In this document: one piece after another, positions 11,700 to 23,639 of the stretch
Layout: each line of letters opens with the position of its first letter
How positions within the stretch are numbered: the first letter of the stretch is position 1
DNA from: Platerodrilus igneus
Lineage: Eukaryota; Arthropoda; Insecta; Coleoptera; Lycidae
Direction: 5' to 3'
DNA length: 64,000 nt
Assembly (NCBI GenBank): GCA_036346225.1
Contig: JARFIW010001088.1
Span: forward strand, 870,001-934,000
Made by a program: the position numbers and the translations under genes
The notes under the pieces: model-generated
Told to the model about the DNA's origin: nothing
The model's input: only the letters and a program-made list of their open reading frames with translations
Databases searched by the model: none

Positions 11700-12612
11700 T
11701 GAAAATTGCTGATTGCTCTGGTTTTTTCCATAAATTTTGCGATTTACTCGATTCGGGCAGCATGACTTCTTTTATTTCGCAAAGTAGTGTGAAACGTTTA
11801 GGTTTTCGTACTACTCCACACTCTCTTACCCTTAGTTGTTTAGGTTCCATGCGCTCAGCTGTTTAGCATGTCACTGTCGCCATTTCGCTCAAACCAATAG
11901 GCGTTTTTTCACCGATTATTAATTTTCAAGCTGTAATACTTCCCAAAATTTGTGAAAATTACCTACTTCTAATATTTCTTTGGAACATTTCAATCATCTG
12001 GCTAACCTCAAGCTAGTTGATCCGCTCTTTGCTCAATCTGGACCCAATGATTTCTTACTTGGCGCGGATATCTTCCCTCAAGTGTTATTAGACGGTCGCA
12101 TCCAGGGTGATAGCGATCAACCTGTTGCTATTAATACCATCTTCGGATATGTTTTAATGGGAAGCATAGCTTCCTCGTCCGCTTCTGAGGTAACTAACTT
12201 GTTTTGTATGACAGATTCTACTTCCCCATTGGAAGATATTGTCGCTAAATTCTGGGAAGTCAAAGCTATCCCCGCCGCTCAACCTTTCACGCCTGAAGAA
12301 ACTCTTGTTGAAACACATTTTGTCGATACGTTTCGCCGCAATGAACAAGATCGATATGTCGTCTCACTGCTGTTTAGAGATAAAGAACCATTTTTTCCAG
12401 GTAATCATGATCTTGCCTTACAACGATTTGTTGCTTTAAAAAATCGTCTACTTAAGCAACCTCGTGTTTACGAACAATACGTTTCGTTCATGCGTGAATA
12501 TCTGGATTCTCAACATATGCAATCTGTTGTTATTGGCTCTCATTCGGACTTTTCTTATTACATTCCGCATCATTGCGTTGCGAAACCCAAAAGCATAATT
12601 ACGAAATTATGA
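11700..12612 (+). pseudogene. pol: BEL/Pao protease and peptidase-A17-like region of pol
   Basis: LLDSGSMTSFIS near 11745 is the aspartic protease active-site region (D-S-G) of the DUF1758 type. From 11980 an intact 210-residue stretch has LLGADIFPQVLLDGR, IFGYVLMGS and later KEPFFPGNHDLA, all typical of the BEL segment between protease and RT. Stops separate the two parts. Confidence 0.75.
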
Positions 12613-13408
12613 GTTGTTTTCAACGCTTCCGCTAAAACCCTGTCTCAATCTTCCTTAAATGATCACTTGTTTGTTGGGCCGAAGTTGCAACCCGATATTA
12701 CCCCAATTTTGTTACAATTTCGTTTACATTCTTATGTTGTCACTGCCGATATTTGTCAGATGTACAGACAAATTCTTGTAAATCCCGCTCAGTGTGACTA
12801 TCAACGAATTGTTTGGCGCTTCTTCCCTGAGGAGCCCATTCAGGATTTTAAATTAAATACCGTTACGTATGGAATCAATTGTGCTCTCTTTCTTCCCATA
12901 CGCACACTTCAGCAGTTGGCTGTGGACATAGGGAATTCTTATCTGTTAGCCGCTTTCACATTTCGCCACCATACTTATATTGATGACTGGTGGAGATTCT
13001 ATCGACTCAACCCTTGCTCTACGTAATCAACTAATTGCTCTTTTAAAACTTGGTGGTTTCGAACTTTATAAATGGTTAAGTAACCATCCCAAATTGTTAA
13101 AATATCTTTTCGCGACGCAGCAATTCGCGCAACCACCCTCCTTTGAGGATTCTGACACTCAACCCTTAAAAGTTTTAGGTCTTCAATGGTATCCCACTTC
13201 AGATAATTTTTGTTTTCTAGTTCTGCCACTAAGTACCTGCTGTACCAAGCGCAACCTACTTTCTAACTTAGCCCGTATTCTTGACCCCATGGAACTTTTA
13301 TCCCCTCTTACTTTTCTGGTAAAACACTTAATTCAACGTTTATGGTCGTTAAAATTAGATTGGGATGCTCCCCCTTCCCCTGACCTCCACCGTTTGTGGG
13401 AAAGATAG
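12560..13408 (+). pseudogene. pol: BEL/Pao reverse transcriptase
   Basis: Two overlapping frames. 12667-13026 carries VVTADICQMYRQI (first catalytic Asp region) and TYIDDW (a Y-I-D-D catalytic box). 12980-13408 continues with LLKLGGFELYKW, VLGLQWYPTSD and KLDWDAPPSP of the thumb and connection. A frameshift right after the YIDD box divides them, and a stop precedes VVFNASAK near 12612. The usual Y-V-D-D has V replaced by I. Confidence 0.8.
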
Positions 13409-14104
13409 TTGCATGAGTTACCGCTTCTTTCGGATTTCGCATTACCCCGCTTGCTTATCCCGCCACAGTTTAGTACGTGCAAAGCTCACTGCTTTGCTGA
13501 CGCTTCCGAACGTGGCTACTGGGCTGTTGTTTATTTCCGCTTTGATAATCTTTGCGACGTTGAGATTCGCTTAGTGTGCGTTAAGTCTAAGGTCGCACCC
13601 CTTCGTACAATCTCTTTACCCCGTCTTGAATTGTTGGCCGCCACATTGGCATCCAAATTATTAGTCTTTGTCCTCAAAACCTTTGATTCGAACCTTACTT
13701 TTCATAAAATTTACTGTTGATCTGACTCCATGGTAGTACTTTCGTGGATTCGTTCCCCGCGGCAGCGTTGGAAGACTTTCGTCGCCAATCGTGTTGCTTA
13801 CATTCAGGAAAACACGTCTCGCGCCTGTTGGCATCACATCCTCTCCACCGAGAATCATGCAGATGTCGCGTCACGTGATTTACTCTCTACCGACTTGTGC
13901 CAATGTTCTCTATGGTGGACAGCTTCACCAACCTTGTATGGGTCTTTCGAAAACTACAGTCTATATATTCTGTCTTCAGATATTAATGAAGTTCTCACTG
14001 AACAATGCTCTATTGTTTTATCCTCTGTCGTAACATTCTCTTGGATTCAAGCAATTCTAGAAAATCACTCCTCTTTTCCATTTATTACTCGCATTGTTGC
14101 TTGA
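13409..14104 (+). pseudogene. pol: BEL/Pao RNase H
   Basis: HCFADASERGYWAVVYF (first catalytic Asp), PRLELLAATLASKLL (catalytic Glu), SDSMVVLSWI (second Asp) and NHADVASRDLL (last Asp) appear in order. A TGA stands just before SDSMVV, where a tryptophan codon is expected. A further frame change lies near 14000. Confidence 0.75.
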
Positions 14105-14109
14105 TTCCC

Positions 14110-15361
14110 CGTTTTCGTCATAATCTACGTCACCCACTAGAAAGATACTCCGGGCCTTTGTCATCTTCTGAGTTGCACAATGCTTTGATCCCTTTGCTTG
14201 TGTATACTCAACAATCTTATTTTGCTATCGAGCTTGAAGCCATTCATTCTGGATCCCCTTTAAAAAAGAGTTTTCGCAAGTTGTCCCCTTTTATTCGTGA
14301 TCAAATCTTGCGCGTCGGAGGTCGCCTGGCTAACGCGCTTTTGTCCTCGGACCGTAAACTTCCCGCTTTGTTACCTAGCAAATGTCGATGGACTGATCTG
14401 TATGTTACTTACGTTCATTTAAAATACTTGCACGCGGGTGCTTAAATGATCCATTTTCTCGTCAGTCAGCACTTCTGGATTATTTCTGGAAGGCAATCTA
14501 TCCGTCGTATTTTGAATCACTGCCTAACGTGTTGGAGAACCAATCCGGTCGCATTGCAACCTCCCATGGGCAACCTGCCTTCATGTCGAACTCGAGGCGC
14601 TGCACCTTGAAGTCGTATCTGACTTGTCAACGGACGCCTTTCTAGCGGCTCTGCGCCGATTTATTGCCAGGAGTAGCCGTTGTGATCACCTGTATATTGA
14701 TTGTGGCACAAATTTTGTGAGTGCTCATAAACAGTTAATTCATCTCGCCAAGCTTGCTGCTTCTAAGGACTATATCTCGTGGGATTTTACACCGCCAGCT
14801 TCACCTCATTTTGGTGGCTTATGGGAAGCGAGAGTAAAATCTGTTAAGATCTTGCTACTACGTCCTATTGGCAAGCAAGTGTTAACTTTTGGAGAGTTGG
14901 TTACTGTCTTTATCCAAACTGATGCCATCTTGAACTCACGTCCCCTCACATCTTTGAGCACTGACCCCTATGATTTGAGCTGTCTTACACCCGGTCATTT
15001 TTTAACTTTGGCCGCTTTAACCGCCATCCCGGAGCTCGCACTTTCTCACCTACCGCTTAACCGGCTCTCTCGCTGGCAATTGCTCCAGCGAATTCAACAA
15101 GATTTTTGGTCCCGTAGGTCAAAAGAATACTTGCACTCGCTACAACAGCGCTCAAAGTGGCACACCCTGTCTCCTCAAATTGAGTTGGGCATCTTAGGCT
15201 TGATTAAGATCGCTAATGGTCGTCCCCTTCGTTGGTCCCTCGGCCGTGTTGTGGCTGTGCATCCTGGGACAGGTGGTGTTGTTAGGGTGGTCACACTTAA
15301 AACCGCTCATAGCGAGCTGAAGCGTCCTGTGTCAAAGCTCTGCCCTTTGCCCTCAGTGTAG
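14110..15361 (+). pseudogene. pol: BEL/Pao integrase with internal deletion, plus DUF5641-like tail
   Basis: HLKYLHAG and CLTCWR (about 14415-14535) form the H2C2 zinc-binding unit. From 14624 an open 245-codon frame holds the catalytic core: YIDCGTNFVSAH (second Asp), PHFGGLWEARVKS (Glu) and ILNSRPLTSL. LSRWQLLQRIQQDFW and a C-terminal beta-rich part match DUF5641. The segment with the first catalytic Asp, expected between GNLPS and the LST-DAFLAAL helix, is missing, so the integrase could not work. Confidence 0.8.
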
Positions 15362-15490
15362 AAAAACGAATTCTTCTTTTTTTCTTTTGTTTTTGTAAAT
15401 CTTTTTTCTTTTTTCGCTTTTTAATTCGCTCCCCCCCCCCGGCTTATAATTAGTTTTTCTTTAAAAAGTCTTGCATTTTGGTGGGCGGTA

Positions 15491-16062
15491 TATTCCGTTT
15501 ATATTGTGAATAATTTACAGCTAAATTTATTTTACGTTGAGTTTGTTGATTATTTACGTTCGCTTTGGTATATTAAAATTTGTTAGAGTAAATTTCCATG
15601 TTTACTTCAAGCACACGCCAACAAAAGCCGCAAGTGATAAAACTTTGTTATTCCGCATGTGCAAGAACAGTGTAGTATTAACTGGAAAACCCACGAAGCA
15701 AGAAGAGTATCGATTTGTCGTTCTAGCAGACAGCATTTCTGCTTACATGTTCTACGTAGAACCTAATTAGACGAACCGCTTTTCTTCAGAACCACCGCTA
15801 TTGACATAAATTTGCTTCGCTACAACCACCAAAGGAAGAGTAGTTTTTTGTTTCCCGTATGACGTACGCTTTCTACCGTTGTGTTTTACATCGTTTTTTT
15901 CGTTGGCACGGCTTCGTAAACAACAAGTGAGTGCTTTGAAGTAAATACTTGGTCTGATTAAAACCATGAATCATATGTTGTTTGTTAATTATCACTTATT
16001 TTTATATACATGTCCACTTTTTTCTACCACAGAGCTATTCGAAATTCGCCGCAAATTTTACA
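15491..16062 (+). repeat. 3' LTR of the BEL/Pao element
   Basis: Direct repeat of 9630-10128. It is preceded by GGTGGGCGG (15480-15488), a plausible polypurine tract, and a poly-C run at about 15431-15440. It ends TTTTACA at 16062. Confidence 0.8.
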
Positions 16063-18900
16063 AGCAACAAGTTGATATTTTCTTTTGAATGCGGATATGA
16101 AAAGTTGTATTGATCGACGTTTTTGTTTATTGTTAAGTTGACTTTAAATTAGTTAAATTTAATTCTCATTATAGTGTTTGATTGTGTTGTATGAGAACCC
16201 ATCTATTGGTAGCTTCGGGATGCATATTTTGTGAGTTATTCACTGACTCACTGGGATTATTCATAGTAATTAGATATTTTATAATAAATAATTATGAAAA
16301 GGGTCTTATTCCCTCGAAAAGTGGAGTTTGTCTCTTTCCTTTCCCAATGCTTATTGGCGAGATTGTTTTGAAATAATGTTTTAGTTTGTTATTCTGGAAT
16401 AATATAGAGTTTGCTATACAACAAACTTTGGCTTACACGAGAGACAAATTTTATAAAAAATGGAGAGACCGGGAACGCTTACAAATTTTTTCTAGGATCA
16501 CAGTTGCTATACATTAAAAATTCCTCCAATAACTCTGGCGTATACAGAAGAAAAAGCTTGAAAAATAAAATAGTTGGAATTTTGCCGATATCAAGCCCTT
16601 GGGCGTGAGATAAAAACAAGCGTCCTCGACTCCCTGCATGTTCTACTAACGATGAACAAGTTTTTTGTGAAACGCTAGTCAAATTCATTTGAAAGGCCTA
16701 TTCACGTTATCCGGGATTTTGATTTTATTAATGAGCGGTATTATTCTCTTCCAACAAATTCAATTACCTTCTGTCTAAAGTAAATCGCTGCTAATTCGGT
16801 ACTAGTACCTTGCTAGAACGTGAAACTCACAAGTCCATGTAATAATTCGTATGGAACGCGTTGCTCGATGCCATAAATTTATTGGCCTCGAGGGATGTTA
16901 AAACGTATTTATCATTCTATAACACCCATCGAATGAATTTATGTATTTTCACACAGATTTCATTTCGTATAAAAACGGGTACGGTAAACCATTGCTGACT
17001 AGGAATATTACATTGTTGTGGGGAGAATTGAATTTTTTACTTAAATGGTTATTGTTTCCCACAATTTGATCGACTGAAATTCTATTTACGTGTCCATTTC
17101 AATTTTGTGGAAATTGCTATATCAAGATGGAAAGGACATTATCTCGACAGTTTCAGTTTATACGTAAAATAATGGCGGTAGTGATAAGATGCTTTTTACG
17201 AGCACTCTTCTAATAATAAAAAGATTTAATGATGAAACGGAGTTAGTTTGCTCGAGATGCTACGAGGGATCTCTTTAACGTTGAGCATCTCGTATTTTCA
17301 CAAACATTAATTAAACTTCTGAAAAGTGGATATTTTGTGATAGCTGTCCTTAGATATCTGTTATTAATGATTATTAACGACTCCTTTGTTTGTAATACTG
17401 CTACTGCTTTGCGCAAAGGAGGCACTTAATTGACTATTCTTATAATAACGTAATACATCTTGCGGTTACTCAAAAGTCAATAGTAAGTCAATAAGTCAGA
17501 AATAACCTTCCAACATTATTTTCATGTAAAACAGTTCTCAATCCGATTATAATAATTTCTCCATTTCATCCGTTTTGTAATACTTAGAACTATGTTCAAC
17601 GTCAGGAAAGAATTATGAGATGCCGTATCATTTATTCTTCATATACGAGGTTTCTATTATAACGTGAACTCTTTTATAATAACAAGAGTTATTTATTATG
17701 CATTGATTTCTAAAAGCTTTTTCGACTCGTAGGTCAGTGAAATTCTAAAGTACTCAGGACGATTTCCTTGCAGTTAATCGTTAACAGTACAAATAATAAT
17801 GTCTTAAAGATACAATACTGCCTTCTTAATTACTGTATTACTATAATTAACATCTGACCACTAAGTGATAATTTATATGAACCACTACAATCTATATCAT
17901 ATAGAACTATTTATTGTAACGCTGCTAACACTAATAACAAATATATAGGTCAAAACTCGAATAAAAACTAGTATTATAATCAAAACAAACTGAAACTAAC
18001 TCTAACACTTAAATAGAAATTTATATACATAATCTATATTTCTGGACTATTCTAACAACATACTAGAATTATGCAAACTAACATCTAGAAGGTAAATAAA
18101 ACTAAAAACAAAATTAAAATCGAAAAATAATAAATAAATCGCGTTTTCTCTGAATTTTAAACTAAAATCCGCGTTTAAAAATAAACTAACTTAAATTTTG
18201 GGTTAGTAAACCAAAAAGTTAATAGACTAACGCCTCAAAATAATTTCAAAATAATGTAAAAGGCGTTTTTAATAAATTTAAAACAAAAACCGCGTAAATC
18301 GTGAAAAGCCGCGTAAAATCATCAAATAAATTCGAGAAAATTTTGTAGTGTACGTGTAACAAAATAACAAATTAAAAACCAAAATCTATTCCCTTTTAAA
18401 TTAAATAAATAACTCAAAAACCTTAAATTTTTTAATAATTTAAATATAAATATTTCACATTTTAAAAACGCGTACGTAAAGACTTCTTAAAGTCGATCTT
18501 TCAGTTTAATTAGTGGTGTAACACTTGAAAATCGTACCAGGCACCGAGTAAATAAGCAATATATGCCTACCGGTACCAGGCTCTAATTGCAGGTGTATTT
18601 TATAAATTTGATTCTTTAGAGTTAATTAGCTTTTTAAATTAAAAATTTGATTTGGCGGCCTAAAAAATTTAAATAAATAGTGTTGTTTACAGTATATTTT
18701 TATTAGGTTAAGATTTTGGTTTTTGTTTTGTCCTCGTTATTTTGATGTTAGTTTTTATTTTATCTTTTATAAATTTGAAATTTCATTTGGCGGTTTGAAG
18801 TTCGAATAAATAAATAAACTTAAAGAAATAAATACCGCAAAGTTTACGGTTCGTTTTAAATGTAGGTATTTTATTGAAGAAGCGTTTTGTTTTGTACTAG
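16063..18900. other. no gene; AT-rich spacer with one dispersed repeat
   Basis: Short open frames only, none with recognisable motifs. About 17050-17240 is shared with 36058-36240. The rest holds nothing I can assign. Confidence 0.45.
17050..17240 (+). repeat. dispersed repeat, copy 1 (second copy 36058-36240)
   Basis: Shared blocks include CATTTCAATTTTGT, TTGCTATA, ACATTATCT and GTTTATACGT in the same order and spacing, with many substitutions between. No ends, frame or target duplication were found. It is probably an old transposon fragment. Confidence 0.5.
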
Positions 18901-19025
18901 CTGTTGTTTGCGCCGTTTAGCGGTTCACCTTAGCTTTGAGTTTATTTTGCGTCGAAACGGTCGGGACACATTTTGATTTGGGTTTTTGTTTATTCTTATT
19001 ATTTTGTCGTTTTGATTTTTCAAGT

Positions 19026-20439
19026 ATGGTTGTCCACCGAGATGAGCCGTTACCGAAGAAGGAGAGAAGTGATCGGTCGGAGTTTGTCAGGAGCGAGCAG
19101 TCGGAGGCTGGTTCGGTTTCGAGGGTCGGAGAGAATAAGCTCGTGATTAGGCTGAAAAAGTCGATGTCACAGCCCGACGGAGAGGTATAGTCGCGTCGCA
19201 GAAGAAGCCTAAGTCAGCGAGGGTGGATTCGAAGGGGCCGGCGCTCCTTATGTGTGGAGCCGGGTCTGAGTCGCCCTCAACGTCAGGAGGCCAGCGTTGT
19301 GTTTCGACTGGCAGCAACGGAAGCGTTGCGGCTAGCGATCTAGACGAGCTGGACCTCCTGACGTTCAGGGCGAGGCGGGCACACGGCTTTATACACAAGC
19401 AGGTCCCTGCAACTGCGGCGACTATCACCATGGATGATAGGAAGGTGATTCTCAACGCCGCGAACGAGTTCCGAGACGTATCAAATCAGCTTTTAGGAAT
19501 GGTTAGGGGTCTTAGGTTGGAGCGGTGCGAGGTGAAGGAGGTAGTGGCGAAGGTAACCAGTGCAGCGACGTGCACGAAACAGGTCGTAGTAGGGCAGAGA
19601 GGATCAAGAGGTCACTTGATGCTAGGGCAGGTGTCGTACGCCGGTGCATTGGGGGCGAAGGCAGCAAGGACAAGTACAGCGTCGACGTTTGCGTTGGAGT
19701 CGGCGCCAACCCAGGGGTCAAGGAGGACGTCATGGCGACGTTGAAGAAGAGGGTTGATCCGGCCAAGAATGGGTTTGTTGTAGTCGGAGCACGGCGGATG
19801 CGTAGGGGTGACGTTGTAGTCGAGTATGCTAGTCAGGAGGACGCTCGAAGGTTGCAGACGACGTTAAGCGGGGCTTGTCAGGGTCTCACGGTGAGAACGA
19901 TCGAGAAGAAGAAGCCACGCATTGTGCACCCTGTGGTAGAGAAAGAGACGAAGAAAGAAGAGCTCCTGCAGAGGTTGGTTGCTCAGAACCCCCGCGTCAG
20001 GGGGTTTAAGTTCGAAGACGAGCTTAGGGAAAAGTTTAGGTTCGGCGGCAGAGGACCCAGGGATCCGTTAGCCAGCGTTGTGTGTGAGGTCTCGCCGGAG
20101 GCTAGAAGGTGTTTCTTGTCGGATGCAGTAAACCTTGGGTGGCGTAGAGTATGGGTTCGAGATCATTTTTCAATGATCCAGTGTTATCGCTGTTACAAGT
20201 TCGGTCACAGGTCATCGGAGTGTAAGGAGCGGGTGCAGTTTTGCGGTAACTGTGCCGAAGTGGGACATGAGTTCAAGAACTATAGATGGGCAGTTCCTTG
20301 TTGTGTAGTCTGTGCAAGGTCGAACGATAGGGTTAGTAGTTTCAGGGTCGATACGCGTCACGACGCCAAGTTCAGCCAGTGTCCCACGATGCAGCGTTTG
20401 AAGGCAGTCATCACCATGAATATTGACTATAGATCTTAG
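19026..20439 (+). pseudogene. R1-like ORF1 (Gag-like, zinc knuckles), frameshifted
   Basis: Start ATG at 19026 (MVVHRDEPLPKK). Three open stretches follow in different frames: to 19190, 19202-19744, and about 19660-20439. They are joined by frame changes near 19190 and near 19680. The C-terminus has CYRCYKFGHRSSEC (CCHC) and CGNCAEVGHEFKNY, where Y replaces the last C. A third unit, CCVVCARS, is followed by DAKFSQCP. Three CCHC units are standard in this clade. Expected role: RNA binding in the RNP. Confidence 0.7.
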
Positions 20440-20683
20440 GCCATTAAACGATGTTCCGAGAAGCTTGAAAATCAAATGTGCCCAAATTAATTTAGGCAAG
20501 GGCAAAGGAGCCACGAATAACTTCGTTAAATTACATAACGAAAATAATATCGATATCGGGTTTATACAGGAACCGCACCTGTATGAACACAAAATAGTGG
20601 GATTCGGCAGGTGGGTCACCGTATTAAACTCAAACAGCGAACGATCGCGTAGTGATATAATAATAAATAACGGTATGTTATAA
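20423..20683 (+). pseudogene. R1-like ORF2, endonuclease N-terminus
   Basis: The open frame overlaps the end of ORF1 by a few codons, without an ATG at its head. KCAQINLGKGKGA and IDIGFIQEPHLYEH match the start of the endonuclease/phosphatase-fold domain, including the catalytic Asn and Glu regions. It stops after about 86 residues, before the rest of the domain. Confidence 0.65.
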
Positions 20684-20739
20684 TTCGAATAAGGGCCGCT
20701 ATACTTGCGGCAATCATCAATCTTTACGCGGTTCTGTAA

Positions 20740-21170
20740 TAAAAAGCGAATTGGGAATAATTCAAGCAAAAGTTTAGCGAAAGCATCCCAGCGCTTGAAA
20801 ACGAATTAGTAAATTGAAGAGAGGCGCCACAAATTGAAGCACTCGCGAAAAAACTAAACGATGTTGTGGTAGAAGCGTCGGCGCATTCCATGCCGCGTGA
20901 GAAAACATTTAAAGACAGCGTACCCTGATGGACACGCGAACTAACCACCAAAAGATCAGAAACCCAAAATCTAAACCGTCGCTACCAACACGCCTCGGGT
21001 AAAATGCAAGAGCAAAGAAAAATTCAGTATACCCGAAGCAGTCGCGAATATAAAATACTATTAGAAGAGACGCAATGGAATAAATTCAAAGAATTTTGCA
21101 CGCGAGTTACGTTTCGGGCCTTGGGAGAGGTCTTTTTAAAAACTGCTTCCAAAACTTCGCAACAAAATTT
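20740..21170 (+). pseudogene. R1-like ORF2, linker between endonuclease and RT
   Basis: Fragments include W-T-R-E-L-T-T-K near 20930 and RSSREYKILLEETQW with KFKEFCTRV (21046-21110). These match the conserved linker before the RT. Several stops interrupt it, and similarity ends near 21170. Confidence 0.55.
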
Positions 21171-21239
21171 ATTTATTAAACAAATATTAATGTGGAATTT
21201 TGACAAACTTGTATAAATTAAACTAAACTAAATTATTTT

Positions 21240-23400
21240 ATCGGTGTTGCAAAAATGCTAATAAATGTTGTAAAGTTGGCTTTAGTCTCTTCTGCAGTGA
21301 AGAGGATTGCGGTTAAAGAAGGTCAAACTTAAAAGAAGCATCAACTAGGACAAGAATGTATTTGTAGTTATCCGGATTGTCAGGTAAAGGTCCCGAACAA
21401 TCCACGTGTATGGTATAAAAAGGCTCGTTGGGTTTTTAATAGATGTAAGGAAACCTTGCTTAGGGCCAGAACTATTTTTACGCACAGCACATATCAAGCA
21501 ATGCTCAACATACTTTTCTACGTAACGAGTCATATTTGGCAACCAAAAGCACAGCTTAACAGAGGCAAGTGTTTCTTTCAACTCAGGTGACTTTGGTCGT
21601 CATTAGGGATGGACACGAACCGAACCGGTAAATTTTTCGAACCGAACCGAACCTAGCTCAAGGTTCGGTCCGGTTCTGTTCGAAAGGTTCGATTTTTTAA
21701 ATAAAAATTTAGTTTAAAAATTTAATTTACACTAAAAACATGTCAATCTTAATTTCTCCCAAACTCACATTTTAAAAATCTCTAGTAGCAAGCATATAAG
21801 AATTAGAACGATTTTCTAATGTACATGGTCATCGAGTTTTAAGGCAATAGGTAAATAATCTAATAGGTATTAGTGATACATATCTAATAAATTTTGTCAT
21901 CGAGCCACGGTTGTAGATCAAAAAATTCTAGATTAGTTCGATTTGTTTAATGCTCCTTATTTCAAATTGTTGTTTGTTTATAACTAGTATTAGATATCGG
22001 AGAAACTCGAAATGATTTTGAAAATTTGGTTTTAAAAACAAGTTTATTTTATTTAATGAACAGAAGTCGTGTTGAAAACCATCTTGAACATATACCAGCC
22101 GAGGTCACGGTCTAGAGACTACAGAAGTTTTCAGAATAAACGAAACAATTTATTTTTTAATTAAGTATGTATTACTAATCCATCATTTTGAATTTTTTAC
22201 TTTTTTATGAAAACCAGCTCTTTATTAATATTAAACAATGTGACCTTGTAGCAAAAACTAATCTCCTTTTTTTTGTACATAACCGCTCAACAAATGGTGT
22301 TACAAAACACATGGTACGATGATATTTACGGTTTATTTATTGTGGCCATTACCAACGTCCTTAGAAGTAGCCGATACTCCAAAAGAATGACCCCAAACTT
22401 TCTGTCACGACCAAGGGTTGAAGTTTATGACTCATAGGGGCATAAACTTTTCAATCAATGCCGACATAAAATAACACAGTATAATGCAAATAATAAGCAA
22501 ACATAATGCCCGTGCCATAAATACTGTTATATTTTATTATGAAAAACTTAAACACTGTTTGAGGTAGATTTACGATTCTTTCCGAGAACCATCTGATATT
22601 GTCTTTTAAAAGAAATAATAATAAAGATAAACTGACAACCAGCTTTTTGTTTGTACTGTATAAGAAATCAGCAACATCTTACTTATTGTCTTGATACTTT
22701 TTTTATACTACCTAAAACTAAAATAGAAGTAATCGCAAAGATCGTGATATCGTTCTTTCATGGTAAAATAACATTAGTAAAATTCATCAATTATTAACAC
22801 ATGCTAAATTTTAGAGGTGGTTTTCACTATTAACCTAATTGTAATTACGCTTTGTTAAAGAGAGTACGTATTGAAAAATCAAACCTGGACAAATAGTATT
22901 AACATGATTTATGCTACTAAAATCTAAAACATATTAATGTTGGGTTTATTTGAAAATAGCAGCTGCTAAATATAAAAACTACATTAAACGTTTAAATTGT
23001 TGTAGTTGAACGTACTAGTTTAAAATATCAAAATGTCGAACCGGTTCGAGGTTCGGTTCGTTTTTTTGAACCGAACCGAACCGAACCGGAATATATTTTT
23101 TCGAACCGAACCTCGAACCGAACCGGACTAAAAAGTTTTCGAACCGAACCAAACCTAGGTCAAGGTTCGGCTCGGTTCGGTTCGAATCCATCACTAGTCG
23201 TCATGAAAGATTCAAAGGTGCAAAAAGAAGCTGAATATCATTACCATTCTTTTGTGGGATAATTCGAAATACTGTACCTTTATGGAACTTGTACATTTTC
23301 TTTGCGTCAGTATCGTCATTATATAAATATTTTACTATTTGTGTTGCCGCAAGATTAAACGTTGCGTTATTAGTGAGCTGTGGGTGATATCTGTTTATCT
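21240..23400 (-). pseudogene. pol: Ty3-type integrase fragment split by a hAT-type element
   Basis: Two pieces on the minus strand: 23400 to 23205 (GTVFRIIPQKNG, LLFAPLNLS) and 21595 to 21240. The second has HDDQSH-like residues, FWLPNMTRYV and CLICAV (H2C2 zinc unit), then H-V-D-C-S-G-P and ILVLVDA from the catalytic core. The break between pieces is exactly the 1593-bp element at 21604-23196. The fragment has a stop at the junction and a frameshift in the core. It is a different lineage from the neighbouring BEL elements. Confidence 0.65.
21604..23196. mobile_element. hAT-type non-autonomous transposon with 8-bp target duplication
   Basis: The 1593-bp element is flanked by GTCGTCAT at 21596-21603 and 23197-23204, a perfect 8-bp duplication as made by hAT transposases. 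Terminal inverted repeats read TAGGGATGGACACGAACCG and, from the other end, TAGTGATGGATTCGAACCG. They continue for over 60 bp with many GAACC/GGTTC units. No transposase frame is present, so it must have been mobilised in trans. Confidence 0.85.
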
Positions 23401-23639
23401 CGCTAACAATATTTTAAGAAAGTAAAGCAAAGTAATCCATAGATTTTCATTTATAATCCTAATCAATATGCACGTTGAAAATTCAAGAAACATCACCTCA
23501 AAGGATACTTCTTTTGGAGTTGACTGTCACTGGTCAGTGGTCTGGTGAATCAGTAAACGTATAGCACTTGCAATCTGAAACAAACACGTTCCCGGAAAAT
23601 GTAAAAGTGTTATTAAATAACAGAATGGCACATGTTTAC

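Larger units (their letters stand above)
9630..16062 (+). mobile_element. BEL/Pao LTR retrotransposon, degenerate, both LTRs present
   Basis: LTRs of 499 and 572 bp start TGTTCC/TATTCC and end TTTTACA. Between them the domains run in BEL/Pao order: Gag with CCHC region, aspartic protease, peptidase-A17-like region, reverse transcriptase, RNase H, H2C2 zinc binding plus integrase, and a DUF5641-like tail. Many stops and frameshifts make it inactive. The flanking five bases are AACAA on the left and AGCAA on the right, a possible target duplication with one mismatch. LTR divergence marks it as older than element A. Confidence 0.85.
19026..21170 (+). mobile_element. R1-like non-LTR retrotransposon, ORF1 plus ORF2 remnants
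   Basis: A GC-richer block in AT-rich surroundings holds a gag-type ORF1 with zinc knuckles. It is followed by the start of an apurinic-like endonuclease and a piece of the endonuclease-RT linker. The reverse transcriptase itself is absent, so ORF2 has suffered internal and 3' deletion. R1 clade (or a near relative such as TRAS/Waldo) is inferred from ORF1 architecture; exact clade is uncertain. Confidence 0.7.
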
